A stretch of 64,000 nt of DNA from Bacteroidota bacterium (GCA_023381615.1 JAMCQL010000066.1:53390-117389), one strand, 5' to 3'; counted from the first letter of the stretch, positions 1 to 9,149 are shown. Notes: generated by a model not told the origin, from the sequence alone. A program made the numbers and translations.

Positions 1-300
1 CAGCCTATTCGAAGAAGCGCTGATGATTGATGGGCCGTTAATAAGTATCGAATTAAAATAAACACCGTCGCTGTCCTTGTCGGCTGAAAAATTCTTTCCA
101 TAAATTGTCACAGTATCTATGCCGGCGAGTGCACTTCCGGTGGGAGACAAACTGTCCACGACGGGTTGCGGCAGGCTCTTCCAGTTCGGGTCATAGAGAA
201 TAGGATTCTCAGCCGGCTTGCAGCCGTTCATTTGCAATGACAACGCCAGAAGAGTCGCGATCGCCATCAATGCTGTTATAGCTTTAAGAGTTTTCTTCAT
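1..300 (-). CDS. Exported IPT/TIG-domain lipoprotein, partial (cut by window edge)
   Basis: Starts at ATG 300-298 and runs off the left edge with 100 codons visible and no stop. Residues 1-26 are a signal peptide (Lys at 2, 3 and 6, then a hydrophobic run) ending at Met-Asn-Gly-Cys27, so lipidation at Cys27 is likely although the lipobox is imperfect. From about residue 46, SLSPTGSALAGIDTVTIYGK matches the opening strands of an IPT/TIG immunoglobulin-like domain, common in surface glycan-binding lipoproteins of this group. It is the last visible gene of the first receptor module, 60 bp after the PorV-like gene on the same strand. A surface-exposed, SusE/F-like binding role is inferred from family and context only; the C-terminus is not in the window. 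Confidence 0.7.
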   Translation of the reverse strand, partial: MKKTLKAITALMAIATLLALSLQMNGCKPAENPILYDPNWKSLPQPVVDSLSPTGSALAGIDTVTIYGKNFSADKDSDGVYFNSILINGPSIISASSNRL

Positions 301-359
301 TTTGCATTTCCCAGCGAATTTAGATTAAACGCAAAGTATGGTACCATTATTCTATTTCC

Positions 360-1655
360 TTAATAGGCAACATTGAATGAAAGCCTCTGCACATTCGCGA
401 AGCCGCCTGTGAAAGGAGTCCATGAATAGTCAATGCCAAGATTGACGCCTCCGATGTTTTCATGAACACCAACTCCGCCTGCAATGCCGTACACGTTGTT
501 GTTGAACATATATCCTGCGCGCAAGGATACTATTTGCATGAAAGTGTATTCTGCGCCGACGTTAACCTGCTCGGGAAAATCACGCGGATGTGTGGCATCG
601 ACCGCCACTGTCAATGACTGACTCTTACTGTCAATATTCCACATATCGAGAACGTTCATCGAAATCCCGAGGTTGAAAATGAGAGGGAGGCCGAAGGTCT
701 CTTGTACATATTTGAGTTCGCGAGCGAAGTTTCTCACGTCCATACCAAAAGATAGACTCTTGAATCCCGTTCTATACAGCATGCCGAAATCGAAAGAGAC
801 AACATTTAGCTCCTCGCCAGTCTTCACATAGCTTCCGTCACTATTGATGTTCGTTATGCTTGCACCAAGGTTCTGCGTGACGTAGTTAATGTTTCCACCG
901 ATAGAAAACTTGTCACTTAGAGCTTTCGCATACCCAATCCCGGCTGAGAATGCAGTTGGCGAAAATGTCCCCACATCTAGAAATCCCTGCGCATTGTTCG
1001 CGATGATTGTCTCCTCCAAATCACCATAGTTCACAGACCGAAAATTGAAACCGATAACACCGTATTCTCCGCTAAAGGGGGCAAACGCCGCGCTTGCGAA
1101 AAAGTGTTTAATGCCCGCAATCCAATCTACTTGTCCTACGGAGATTTCCGCCGCGTTTGTGATCCTCGCCATTCCGGCAGTATTGAAGAACATCGAGTTT
1201 GAATTGCCGTCCAAAGATGTTACCGCTTCCCCCATCGCTTCAGCGCGTGGATCAGTAGTAACATTTAAGAAGTCCATACCTGCCTGAGCGAGCTTTTGCT
1301 GCGCGAATGAGGAACTCACAGAAAAGAAGGCGATGACCAAAGCGGAGACTGTAAGAGACCGTCTGAAAATAATTGAGAAAGCACCACCCTTTGTCATTCC
1401 CGCACGTCTTCCCGCTCCAATTATTTTATACAAGTGTGCGGGATCCCTTCGGGACAAGCGGGAATCTTTCCTTTGTTCGGCATGAGATTCCCGATGCCGC
1501 CTTGTGGCATGCCGCATACTCATATAGAATAATTGAGCGGCATAAAAGCATTCGGGAATGACACTGCGTACTCCTTCGAAAGCTTCGAGTAGTCTTTTTC
1601 TCGATTGAATCGTTCGAGAATGACATTTCTTGTTCATTTTAGTTTCCGTTTTCAT
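360..1655 (-). CDS. PorV/PorQ-family outer-membrane protein with repeat-derived N-terminal insert
   Basis: Beta-barrel protein of the PorV/PorQ (UPF0164-like) family; PorV-type proteins serve type IX secretion at the outer membrane. The family signature is seen just after the signal peptide (AGMDFLNVTTDPRAEAMGEA, FFNTAGMARI). The start chosen is ATG 1655, with AGGTGA about 7 nt upstream; GTG 1664 in the same frame overlaps the TGA of the preceding gene. Between this start and the hydrophobic signal core (SLTVSALVIAFFSVSSSFAQ) lie about 80 codons made of palindromic repeat (1392-1594), read in frame. An alternative start is ATG 1397, supplied by the repeat's own inner end, giving MTKGGAFSII before the signal core. 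Without the insert the protein has the usual length (about 340 residues). The gene follows the T9SS-type secreted protein directly and is probably cotranscribed with it. Confidence 0.85.
   Translation of the reverse strand: MKTETKMNKKCHSRTIQSRKRLLEAFEGVRSVIPECFYAAQLFYMSMRHATRRHRESHAEQRKDSRLSRRDPAHLYKIIGAGRRAGMTKGGAFSIIFRRSLTVSALVIAFFSVSSSFAQQKLAQAGMDFLNVTTDPRAEAMGEAVTSLDGNSNSMFFNTAGMARITNAAEISVGQVDWIAGIKHFFASAAFAPFSGEYGVIGFNFRSVNYGDLEETIIANNAQGFLDVGTFSPTAFSAGIGYAKALSDKFSIGGNINYVTQNLGASITNINSDGSYVKTGEELNVVSFDFGMLYRTGFKSLSFGMDVRNFARELKYVQETFGLPLIFNLGISMNVLDMWNIDSKSQSLTVAVDATHPRDFPEQVNVGAEYTFMQIVSLRAGYMFNNNVYGIAGGVGVHENIGGVNLGIDYSWTPFTGGFANVQRLSFNVAY
1392..1563. repeat. Palindromic repeat A inserted in frame near a signal peptide
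   Basis: Bounded by TGTCATTCCCG (1392) and CGGGAATGACA (end 1563), which are inverted copies of each other. The interior carries further CCCG.../...CGGG dyads, including GGGATCCCTTCGGGA at about 1441-1455. It lies wholly inside the 5' part of the PorV-like gene and is translated without a stop. The same borders recur in the neighbouring gene at 4145-4223. Confidence 0.75.
1563..1594. repeat. ACTGCGTA / TTCGAAAGCTTCGA repeat modules beside repeat A
   Basis: Directly abutting repeat A are ACTGCGTA (1563-1570) and a small dyad CTCCTTCGAAAGCTTCGAGTAG. ACTGCGTA is part of the longer TTCGACTGCGTA module found in pdhA and in the second E2 gene of this window, so this stretch probably belongs to the same mosaic repeat family. 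It is translated in frame, upstream of the signal core. Confidence 0.5.
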
Positions 1656-1660
1656 GTGGG

Positions 1661-4282
1661 TCACCTAATGACCACGAATTTTTTAATTGCAGTCTGGCCC
1701 GTTGGGGTCTGGAACACGACGATGTACACTCCGCTGACGACGATCTGGTTGGAAGAGGTTGTAAGATTCCAATACTCGTCGCCACTTCCATTTGCATGCT
1801 GAATTGTCTTAATTAGCTGCCCCAGCTCCGTGTATATCTTGATGGTGCAAACGGGTGGGATATTCAGGAATCCGATCTGATTCGGTTCGCCGACGTAGCG
1901 AAGCAGATTCGGGTTGGATCCGAGGTTGTAGGGGTTGGGAACGACCCTGATAACGTCGCTCAAACTGGCGCGCGTTTCCTGGTTCTGGTTGATCGAGTAG
2001 TAGAGGGTATCCGGTCCTTGTGCACTTGAAAGTACGAGCTGCCCGATACTGGGCGGGCTGGCAGTCCCCGTACACCGGATTGTTCCGGTGTAGCTGTATA
2101 TGTACTTGTAGGTTGTATCTATTTCCCCACTCGGCAGCGTGTCTATTTTCGCTATTGCTTTCGTCTTAATAGAATCCAAGAACGATAGACTTGCCAACTG
2201 GACGGTAAATATGTTGGCGCCGGAGGTATAAACCGCATAGGTCGGCAGAGTGGTTATTGATTTGCTGTGCGTTGAGTCAATCTGGAAGACAACCTTCACC
2301 GGCTGCGAAACGCCGGGCCGCAGCAATTTTGCCGGGTCGTAAGTCTGCGTATAGTACCTGCTGCTTTCAAGTGCTACGCCTGCGGGTGTATCCCCGGCCC
2401 CGTTGTTATCCGCAGGGTCTCCAACCGAAACGATGTAGTAGTAGTAATCAAAACCGCGAATGGCAGATTGGTCGTCATAACTTGTGACGTTCGGGCCGCA
2501 TTGATAAAGTAATGTGTATGCGCTGTCAACCAATCCCTGCGCGCGGTAGATCTTGAATCCTGTCAACTTTGGACCACCGGGAGCAGGAGGAGTCCACGAA
2601 AGGGCGATCTTGTTTCCTCCTGAGGTGACCGTGAAAAGCGAAGGCGGGGCCGGAGGTTGGGGTATATCATAGCCGGAATGGTAGTTTGCAAGAGCCCTCC
2701 TGAATGTCTGGAAGAGGGAGTCCCTGCCGGTGTAGACAGAATCATCCTTCTGCGCAGCTGTTATTTTCCCCAACTTAAATTCGCGTCCGATTCTTATAGT
2801 TGCTTCACGGCTGAGTCCAGCTGCACCTTCAGCCATAACAATGTGAATCCTTTGTCCGGGAGCGAGATTGTAAGGTCCATACCCGTTCGCAACAGACAGC
2901 CCGCCAGTTGTGCCGCGGGAAGGATCGCCCCCCAAACCCGTTAGATCCGCAAGCCGCTGACCCTGCCAGGAAACTGAGCTGTTGATCCAACCCACACCGT
3001 GGCCTATTGACATCAGCTGATATTCCAACTGCATCTTGGTACTATTGAATTGGCTGTTCTGTGAGTTCAACGGGTCGTCTGAACTTACGTAGCAAGTCGT
3101 AGTGGGTTCGGCTGGATCATCGGTGGTATCAGTGGCAGAGTTGTCGGCGTGGAGAGTCGCAACACCTATAAACTGGGCGGCACCGAGCCTGCCAGTTGTA
3201 TCAGTTGCGGGCGGTCCCGGTTGTGCAGCAGACTGCACCCAAATCGGGCCTCCGATGTTGTCACTCGGCGGCGCTCCAGCCACACTAAGACCCGGCATTC
3301 CGGTTAACGAAAAACTTCCATACGAAGGGTTGTTGAAGTTGCCCAGCCAAGAGTATTGTGCCCTGATATCATTGTCTTTGTTTGGTGGTTGGTTCGTAAG
3401 CACATCTGAGCCGAAGAAGGTAGACGAAGGATTCAATCCGTCGCCGCGTGTGTCGCAGTCAGTCCCTATTCCCCAGCCTGCGGCGTTTCTCCCGATCACA
3501 TACCGAGTCTCAGCACATACCGCGTAACGGTATTGGTAGAAAATACGCAGGCTGTCAAGAGGCTGGTTCGACGTATTTATGAAAGTGTAGTCATAGATTA
3601 CATAATTATCATGGTACTGCTGACCGAATCCGAGGATTTTTCTGACCATGGTAAGGCCGATCGATGTGAGCACGCTGTCGTATATCAAACGATCCTCTTT
3701 CAGACTCGGATTTACATTGTCGACATCGGGCGGAATATTGTATGAGGGACTCCCGTCCACAGTCACCTGGGGGAGGGGAAACCTGTCTGTGGTGGTAAAT
3801 GCCAAAGGTACAAACTCCGACGCATCGCCGTCGTATCTGGGTCCAAAGTGTACGACCTTGAATGGCCACACGGTACCCGACGCATCCTTCCAGTTCCTCA
3901 CTCCAATCCACAATCCTTTTGCTGCCTCCATGTCTTGATTGGGATAGATTGCTGGCCATCGGTCGCCATCCTGCTGTACCAAAACTCTTTGTTCTTCATA
4001 TTCGCATCCTGCATTCGAATACCAGCTTTGAAAGGATCCTATATCCATCCACTTTGTCGCGTACTGAGCGAACGCGGAACTGCTTAAGAAAAGGAGCGTA
4101 AATACCATGGCACAAAGCGATTGCCCCAAAAAACCACAACCCTTTGTCATCCCCGCATGTTCCAAGCGGGAATCTTTTCTTTCTCCAATGGAAGATTCCC
4201 GACAAGAGCATTCGGGAATGACATTGACCACTTTTTTGACAACCACTTTTCCGCAATGACCTGTTTCGATTCTCAATTTCAT
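1661..4282 (-). CDS. Large secreted protein with FN3-like domain and T9SS type A sorting domain
   Basis: About 873 residues, exported. The C-terminus (VVPNPYNLGSNP ... GVYIVVFQTPTGQTAIKKFV) is a T9SS type A sorting domain, so cell-surface display or release through type IX secretion is expected. A fibronectin-III-like domain lies near residues 545-640 (PPSLFTVTSGGNKIALSWTP). The N-terminal two thirds is shared in layout with the 933-residue protein at 11944-14745 but has no enzyme motif I recognise. The start chosen is ATG 4282 with GGTGAG 7 nt upstream; GTG 4300 overlaps the TGA of the receptor gene. The N-terminus carries an in-frame palindromic repeat (4145-4223) before the signal core (SLCAMVFTLLFLSSSAFAQ); ATG 4150 at the repeat end is an alternative start. 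It sits between its receptor and a PorV-like gene. Confidence 0.85.
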   Translation of the reverse strand: MKLRIETGHCGKVVVKKVVNVIPECSCRESSIGERKDSRLEHAGMTKGCGFLGQSLCAMVFTLLFLSSSAFAQYATKWMDIGSFQSWYSNAGCEYEEQRVLVQQDGDRWPAIYPNQDMEAAKGLWIGVRNWKDASGTVWPFKVVHFGPRYDGDASEFVPLAFTTTDRFPLPQVTVDGSPSYNIPPDVDNVNPSLKEDRLIYDSVLTSIGLTMVRKILGFGQQYHDNYVIYDYTFINTSNQPLDSLRIFYQYRYAVCAETRYVIGRNAAGWGIGTDCDTRGDGLNPSSTFFGSDVLTNQPPNKDNDIRAQYSWLGNFNNPSYGSFSLTGMPGLSVAGAPPSDNIGGPIWVQSAAQPGPPATDTTGRLGAAQFIGVATLHADNSATDTTDDPAEPTTTCYVSSDDPLNSQNSQFNSTKMQLEYQLMSIGHGVGWINSSVSWQGQRLADLTGLGGDPSRGTTGGLSVANGYGPYNLAPGQRIHIVMAEGAAGLSREATIRIGREFKLGKITAAQKDDSVYTGRDSLFQTFRRALANYHSGYDIPQPPAPPSLFTVTSGGNKIALSWTPPAPGGPKLTGFKIYRAQGLVDSAYTLLYQCGPNVTSYDDQSAIRGFDYYYYIVSVGDPADNNGAGDTPAGVALESSRYYTQTYDPAKLLRPGVSQPVKVVFQIDSTHSKSITTLPTYAVYTSGANIFTVQLASLSFLDSIKTKAIAKIDTLPSGEIDTTYKYIYSYTGTIRCTGTASPPSIGQLVLSSAQGPDTLYYSINQNQETRASLSDVIRVVPNPYNLGSNPNLLRYVGEPNQIGFLNIPPVCTIKIYTELGQLIKTIQHANGSGDEYWNLTTSSNQIVVSGVYIVVFQTPTGQTAIKKFVVIR
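4145..4223. repeat. Palindromic repeat A (short copy) inserted in frame near a signal peptide
   Basis: 79-bp copy with the same ends as the element at 1392-1563: TGTCATCCCCGCA on one side and GCATTCGGGAATGACA on the other, plus the shared inner block GCGGGAATCTTT and an inner GATTCCCG. It sits at the same place relative to the signal peptide and in the same reading frame as the first copy (both give VIPEC..., RKDSRL and GMTKG on the coding strand). Confidence 0.75.
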
Positions 4283-4296
4283 TTTTTGCTCACCTT

Positions 4297-7200
4297 TCAC
4301 GGTATGTCATAACTCAATTTGATGCCGTAATAAACTGTTCTCGGATTTAGAAAAGCTAATTGCCATAGATTAGGCATGTTGATGTAAGGTTTACTGGATG
4401 ACTGGTAGTCTCCGGGCCTGTCGTTGCCTGGGGTATTAATATATCCGAAGATTCGGTTTGTTGAATCGCCCGCGATTGAAGCAGGCAGGTGGAGAGACAT
4501 CATGTACGCAATGAAGTCGTTGTAATCGTAAAACCCGTAGTATGGAGACATGTATTTGAAGTTGAAGACATTATAGATATCGGCGAACAAGTTCAAATCG
4601 ACACCATAGATACTGAAGTCCCGGCTTATTCGAAGGTCGAAGTTGATATAATCTGTCCATTGAACGTTGTATTGTATACCTGGGATTTGTCCGCCGCCTG
4701 ACCAGGTGAGCCACTGCCCCGCCTGCCAGTTGCCGAGGAGATTGAAATGCCAGTCTGCCAGCGGTTTGATCCCATTCCAGTTCGGACCAAACCAGTTTGG
4801 TGTGAAAAAGTCTAAGTTCAATCTTGCATACGGCTGCGGAATAGGCTTTGTCTGGTATAGATCCGTGTAGTTAGTTATGTCAAACTGTCGCTGGTCCGCC
4901 GGGCTTTGATACTGATTGCCGAACCCGAATCGGCCATAACTATTTGCCATATATGTATAGTCCACGAAGCCCTGCAGCCAGTCGCCCCGATCCTTGGAAA
5001 TGGTTATCTCGAAACCTCTGATGTCCTCATAATAGTTAGGTGTGTACAGCGTATAGTTCACTTTTGAGTCTGCACTTTGGTAAGCTGTACCGAACGATCT
5101 GCTACCGATTGCAAGTCCACTAGGGGTACCCGTCTCGTTTGAAACATCTTTGTAGTAACCTGCAATATGAATCAAGAATTGATTGAACAAGCTTTGCTCG
5201 AAACCCAGCTCGTACGCAATCGTCCTTGGTAACGGATTATTCGGGTTGGCTACTAAGCTGACGTTGTTAGTCCCCGTTAGCCTGCGAATAAGATACAGGT
5301 CATTGGGGTCAGGCATGGAATAGAAATGTCCGTAGTTGAAATATAGTTTTGAATCTACCGTTACGGGGAACGATACTCCTAATCTTGGCTCTACCATGAT
5401 GATGTCTTTAGTCGGTGCCTTGGATACGGTATCAAGCCCAATCAGGTCGGACCCGGAGAAAATAAGAGAATAAGGATTGTCGATGCTGTACCAGAGACCG
5501 CCCGCGTGAGAATAATCCATTCTAACACCGAGGTTTGCTATCATCCCTTCAAACTCCAATTTGTCCTGCAAATACAGCGCTGCGCGGACAGGAAATGTAT
5601 GCCAATGCGATTTCGATGTTCCTGTGGGAAGATACGTATCGACAGTACCGTAGTTTACATTGTTGTCTGTGTAGTTAAACTCCATGCCGGTCTTTATCTG
5701 GTTATACTGGTCAACCTGACTCGTCAAGTCGAATCTTGCATTATATACAGCGATCTTGCTGGTGTCACGTCCGGTGCTCATTCCGACACTCATCCTCATT
5801 CCGTCAATTGCACTGGACGGGTATGGCCAGAACCCGACCGGGGCCTCGTCGGTAAAATAATAGTTTCCAAACTGGTAAATTCGGGAAGTGTCCCGGAGCG
5901 CCCCCGGATCGGTGTGGTACTGCGACCCGAACTCACGCAAGGTCACATCATAATACGTGGAGGAAGAAAGCATCTGCGATAGTCTCGCTCCCACCATATT
6001 AAAGTTGACTTTCGTGGGAGCCCAATAGTCATTGGTGAACATGCGAGCATCGATATAACTTATTTGGTGTAACACACTTGAAATGCCTGAGCTTGTTTGA
6101 AAAATTCCGGGCTGTCCGGCGTTGCTGCTGCTCGTGCCGGTCTGTTGGCCTAACATCCCTTCAAGATTCAACGTCATTCCCGGTCCGACATCGGAAGTCA
6201 ATTTCAATGAGCCATTATAATTCCGATAGGCGTCGGTCGCCAGCGGAATCATATACATCGACTGTTGACTTGTATAAGACGCCCAGAACCGAAGATTGCC
6301 GAGGTCTTTGCTCAGAACCGGGAATGGCCCTCCGAGGCTTGCATCTATATTGTAATTCGGCTTCAGCACGCTAAAATCTTTTCGATGCTGCCACTCCCAC
6401 AATCTTTGGGCTGCAGTAGGGCTGAGATATTTCGTTGAGTCTCCCGATATCATTGACTGCTGCGATACGTTGATCCATCCGGGGAACTGAGGATATTGCT
6501 GCTGAGTGTAAGCGTTCCAGGCACCATTATTAGTCCCGTAATACGCCACGGCAGGGTCCATGTAGGGCCTCACATAATAGAAATCCGTCGAATTGAGTGC
6601 GCCCGCAAAGTTCTGCTGCTGCGGAGGTGCAATTCGTGTAAGCAAGCTTATTGTGTAGTGACTGGCACTCCCGTCTCTCGTGACAACGTTGACTACACCT
6701 GAACGGATATCACCATATTCTGCATTGAAACCACCAGTTTGGATCTGGATGTCCTTGACGGATGTGTAGCTTATTGTGGTGTACGGAGCATTGTTTCGCT
6801 CATCACGAAGGGTGAATCCGTCGACCATGAACGCGGTCTGGTCGTTTCCGCCGCCGCGAATGACGAGTCCGCCTTGGACGCCTGCTTGCAACCCAATCAC
6901 CGCGGTGACGTTGACGGCAGGTATCGACTGAATTTGAGACGAACTCAGGTTTGTTGTACTTGCAGACACATCTTTCTCAATGACGGGTCTCGTGGCGACC
7001 ACGGTCACTTCGTGAGTAGTTATGGCGGCTTCGGACAGACTCAGATTCAGAGTTGTGGTCTCGTCGATGTTGACGCGGACGTCTTCAACGGCGGTAGTTG
7101 CGTAACCGACCATCGAAGCCTTCACCCTGTAGTTACCCGGCGGGACATTCAGAACTACGAAATAACCATTGAGGTCCGTCGATGCGCCGAGCTTCGTTCC

Positions 7201-7341
7201 TTCAATCACCACCGTGACGCCGACAAGCTTTTCGCCTGTCTTCGCATCTGTAACGGTTCCAGAAATCTTACCTGTCGTCCCGGCAAAACTTATCGCCGCC
7301 ACCGTCAAAATGAAAAAGCAACATACGACAAGCTTACTCAT
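4297..7341 (-). CDS. TonB-dependent receptor with carboxypeptidase-regulatory-like domain
   Basis: 1014 residues. Signal peptide 1-20 ending at SFA/GTTG. A CarboxypepD_reg-like domain follows at about 24-105 (GKISGTVTDAKTGEKLVGVT), then the plug at about 120-225 (VIRGGGNDQTAFMVDGFTLR, SGVVNVVTRDGS), then a long beta-barrel. This SusC-like architecture is used for TonB-driven uptake of large substrates, often glycans or peptides, across the outer membrane. The start is supported by AGGAG 8 nt upstream. It is the first gene of a minus-strand set, overlapping the next gene by GTGA. The paralogue at 14767-17451 heads the second set. No SusD is present; the T9SS-type protein downstream takes its usual position. 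The substrate cannot be told. Confidence 0.92.
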   Translation of the reverse strand: MSKLVVCCFFILTVAAISFAGTTGKISGTVTDAKTGEKLVGVTVVIEGTKLGASTDLNGYFVVLNVPPGNYRVKASMVGYATTAVEDVRVNIDETTTLNLSLSEAAITTHEVTVVATRPVIEKDVSASTTNLSSSQIQSIPAVNVTAVIGLQAGVQGGLVIRGGGNDQTAFMVDGFTLRDERNNAPYTTISYTSVKDIQIQTGGFNAEYGDIRSGVVNVVTRDGSASHYTISLLTRIAPPQQQNFAGALNSTDFYYVRPYMDPAVAYYGTNNGAWNAYTQQQYPQFPGWINVSQQSMISGDSTKYLSPTAAQRLWEWQHRKDFSVLKPNYNIDASLGGPFPVLSKDLGNLRFWASYTSQQSMYMIPLATDAYRNYNGSLKLTSDVGPGMTLNLEGMLGQQTGTSSSNAGQPGIFQTSSGISSVLHQISYIDARMFTNDYWAPTKVNFNMVGARLSQMLSSSTYYDVTLREFGSQYHTDPGALRDTSRIYQFGNYYFTDEAPVGFWPYPSSAIDGMRMSVGMSTGRDTSKIAVYNARFDLTSQVDQYNQIKTGMEFNYTDNNVNYGTVDTYLPTGTSKSHWHTFPVRAALYLQDKLEFEGMIANLGVRMDYSHAGGLWYSIDNPYSLIFSGSDLIGLDTVSKAPTKDIIMVEPRLGVSFPVTVDSKLYFNYGHFYSMPDPNDLYLIRRLTGTNNVSLVANPNNPLPRTIAYELGFEQSLFNQFLIHIAGYYKDVSNETGTPSGLAIGSRSFGTAYQSADSKVNYTLYTPNYYEDIRGFEITISKDRGDWLQGFVDYTYMANSYGRFGFGNQYQSPADQRQFDITNYTDLYQTKPIPQPYARLNLDFFTPNWFGPNWNGIKPLADWHFNLLGNWQAGQWLTWSGGGQIPGIQYNVQWTDYINFDLRISRDFSIYGVDLNLFADIYNVFNFKYMSPYYGFYDYNDFIAYMMSLHLPASIAGDSTNRIFGYINTPGNDRPGDYQSSSKPYINMPNLWQLAFLNPRTVYYGIKLSYDIP

Positions 7342-7445
7342 TAATCACACTCCTTATCTAATGTTCAGTAGTGCTTTTCTGATTATACTGGGCTGTGGAT
7401 TTTTCTTTGGGAAGAAGATAACCAGTAATCAATGTTCGATATTTT

Positions 7446-7466
7446 CTCCTAAATTAGGAAAGTTGA
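7446..7466. promoter_or_regulatory. Possible operator dyad upstream of TonB receptor
   Basis: CCTAAATTAGG (arms CCTAA/TTAGG around one base), flanked by TTTCT and AAAG, lies about 110 bp upstream of the receptor start, between it and the ROK regulator gene. It is a candidate regulator site only; it does not match the dyad found upstream of the ROK gene. Confidence 0.2.
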
Positions 7467-7543
7467 ATGTCGAATATTCCAATAGGTTTACAACAGATTT
7501 CTTGCAATAATGACATATTTGTAACGAAAGAATCATGAAAGAA

Positions 7544-8737
7544 TCAGTCAGTTATTTTATAGCCGTCGAATATCTGTTCTATTGCAAGTGCCGCAGCTCC
7601 CATCAACCGGGGAGAATTCTTCATCGAAGTAGGCAATATTTTTATGTTCTTTTTTGTTCCAAAGTAAGCCCGTTGCATAACAACAGCCATGATTTCTGGG
7701 TAAATGATATCCCATGCTTGAGTCGTTCGTCCATCTACGATTATCGCATGCGGATCGACAGCCTTTATGATGTTTGCGATCCCAAGTCCAAGATAATACC
7801 CTGTCTGCTTAAGAACTTCGACCGCAAGGTCATCCCCACTCTTGGCCAGGCTGATTATATCCTGGATCATGAAGTCAATAGTGTGGTCTATCGTTCCATG
7901 TTTCTTCTGCATGTATCGACTCACAGTTGCACGGTCAGAGGCGTAAGCTTCCCAACATCCATTGCCACCGCACCTACAGGGCGCGCCACCTTCGTAGATA
8001 ATCATGTGGCCAAATTCGCCTGAGGCTTGATATTCACCGGTCATCAATTTGCCATCAACCACTATGCCCGATCCTATCCCCGGACCAATCGATAGGAAGA
8101 CGAAATTATTCAAATCTATCTCGTGATTGCCGAACCATAATTCTGCCAAGGCGGAAGACTTAGCGTCGTTTCCCACCGCAATATTCTCAACTTGCGGCAG
8201 AGCTGTTCTGATCACTTCTCCAATGTTGAAGTCCTCCCAGTCCAGATTCGGAGCAAAGTTCACCATCATATTCTTCGAATCAACAATGCCCGCAACACTT
8301 ACGCCAAGTGCTTCCAAGCGGCCAACATTCAGAGTCTCGCCTAGCCGCATCAATTCATGGATGCAACTGTTCACAAATTCCACGGCATTCTCAGGCTCGG
8401 TGTCGATCGACGAAGTACCCTTTACACTTCCGTCAATGTCAGCCACCACAAAGCGAGTTACAGAGGAGTCAATGTTTATGCCTCCGACGTAGTGTTTGTT
8501 CAATTTCAGGTAGAGATTTAAGGGGGTACGCCCAACCGATTGCCCATCACTCACCCGCTCAGAGATTAGGTCTGAATTCAACAATTCGAAAATGATGCTT
8601 GAGACGGTACTCTTATTAAGGCCTGTCAATTTTGCAATGCCCGTCCTTGAGATCGGCTCCATCTCGCGTATGATATTCAGGATCATTCCCCGGTTAATAC
8701 TGCGGAGAACCTTGGAGTTACCAGTTATGATATCCAT
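7544..8737 (-). CDS. ROK-family transcriptional regulator (NagC/XylR type)
   Basis: 397 residues: N-terminal winged helix-turn-helix at about 15-70 (SRTGIAKLTGLNKSTVSSII), followed by a ROK sugar-kinase-like fold. Visible ROK features are the ligand/glycine-rich segment (GNDAKSSALAELWFGNHE, GPGIGSGIVVDGKLMTGEYQ) and the zinc site CRCGGNGCWEAYAS. The HTH makes this a repressor or activator that binds a sugar or phosphosugar, rather than a free kinase. It lies between the two receptor modules on the same strand, so it is the obvious candidate to control one or both according to a sugar signal. A dyad resembling ROK operators lies upstream of its own gene (8793-8821), suggesting autoregulation. 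The ribosome binding site is weak. Confidence 0.88.
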   Translation of the reverse strand: MDIITGNSKVLRSINRGMILNIIREMEPISRTGIAKLTGLNKSTVSSIIFELLNSDLISERVSDGQSVGRTPLNLYLKLNKHYVGGINIDSSVTRFVVADIDGSVKGTSSIDTEPENAVEFVNSCIHELMRLGETLNVGRLEALGVSVAGIVDSKNMMVNFAPNLDWEDFNIGEVIRTALPQVENIAVGNDAKSSALAELWFGNHEIDLNNFVFLSIGPGIGSGIVVDGKLMTGEYQASGEFGHMIIYEGGAPCRCGGNGCWEAYASDRATVSRYMQKKHGTIDHTIDFMIQDIISLAKSGDDLAVEVLKQTGYYLGLGIANIIKAVDPHAIIVDGRTTQAWDIIYPEIMAVVMQRAYFGTKKNIKILPTSMKNSPRLMGAAALAIEQIFDGYKITD

Positions 8738-9080
8738 TTTCTCTGGACTGTACAGCCTCTCTGCAACTGCAATACAATCACCTCACTAAATTTTAGTTGG
8801 TTGCTCGAACAAATCAATTAATGTTAGAGAAAATAAATTTCATTGTCAAGTTTTTTTGCTTCTTCTTTAAAATATTTTTCCTAACTGTCAGTGAAATTCT
8901 TGGAACAAGCAGTCGCCTGCAGCAAACATCGTTTGTTTGATCGCACATACTAACCCCTTAAGAAGATAGAAGCCACGTGAGAGAATGTACTACGTATCCA
9001 TTTTCTGTCGCAATGCAAGTGACCTTAAAAGCGTACGAGCACAACTACAACTCTCGCGATCATGCGATGAGGAGCCTCAC
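8738..9080. other. Regulatory intergenic region upstream of the ROK gene
   Basis: No convincing gene. It is AT-rich near 8820-8890 and holds the ROK operator candidate at 8793-8821 and a smaller dyad ACTAAA-T-TTTAGT at 8785-8797. Open frames here are short and show no family signature. Confidence 0.5.
8793..8821. promoter_or_regulatory. Candidate ROK-regulator operator
   Basis: Imperfect 29-bp dyad of the form TTAnTTGnTT-N9-AAnCAAnTAA, 56 bp upstream of the ROK regulator start; eight of the ten outer positions are complementary. The shape resembles known XylR/NagC-class ROK operators (TTA...TAA arms around an AT-rich centre). Function is inferred. Confidence 0.35.
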
Positions 9081-9119
9081 AAAATAAAAAAGCCGCAGAG
9101 ATTAAAATCCCTGCGGCTT
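9081..9119 (-). terminator. Rho-independent terminator for the second receptor module
   Basis: On the minus strand, the stem AAGCCGCAG / CTGCGGCTT (one-base slip near the loop) is followed by TTTTTTATTTT. It lies about 30 bp after the stop of the FG-GAP/T9SS protein gene and so ends the 17.4-9.15 kb transcription unit. Confidence 0.85.
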
Positions 9120-9149
9120 ATCAGACCTACCTTGTGTTCGTTTTCTACT

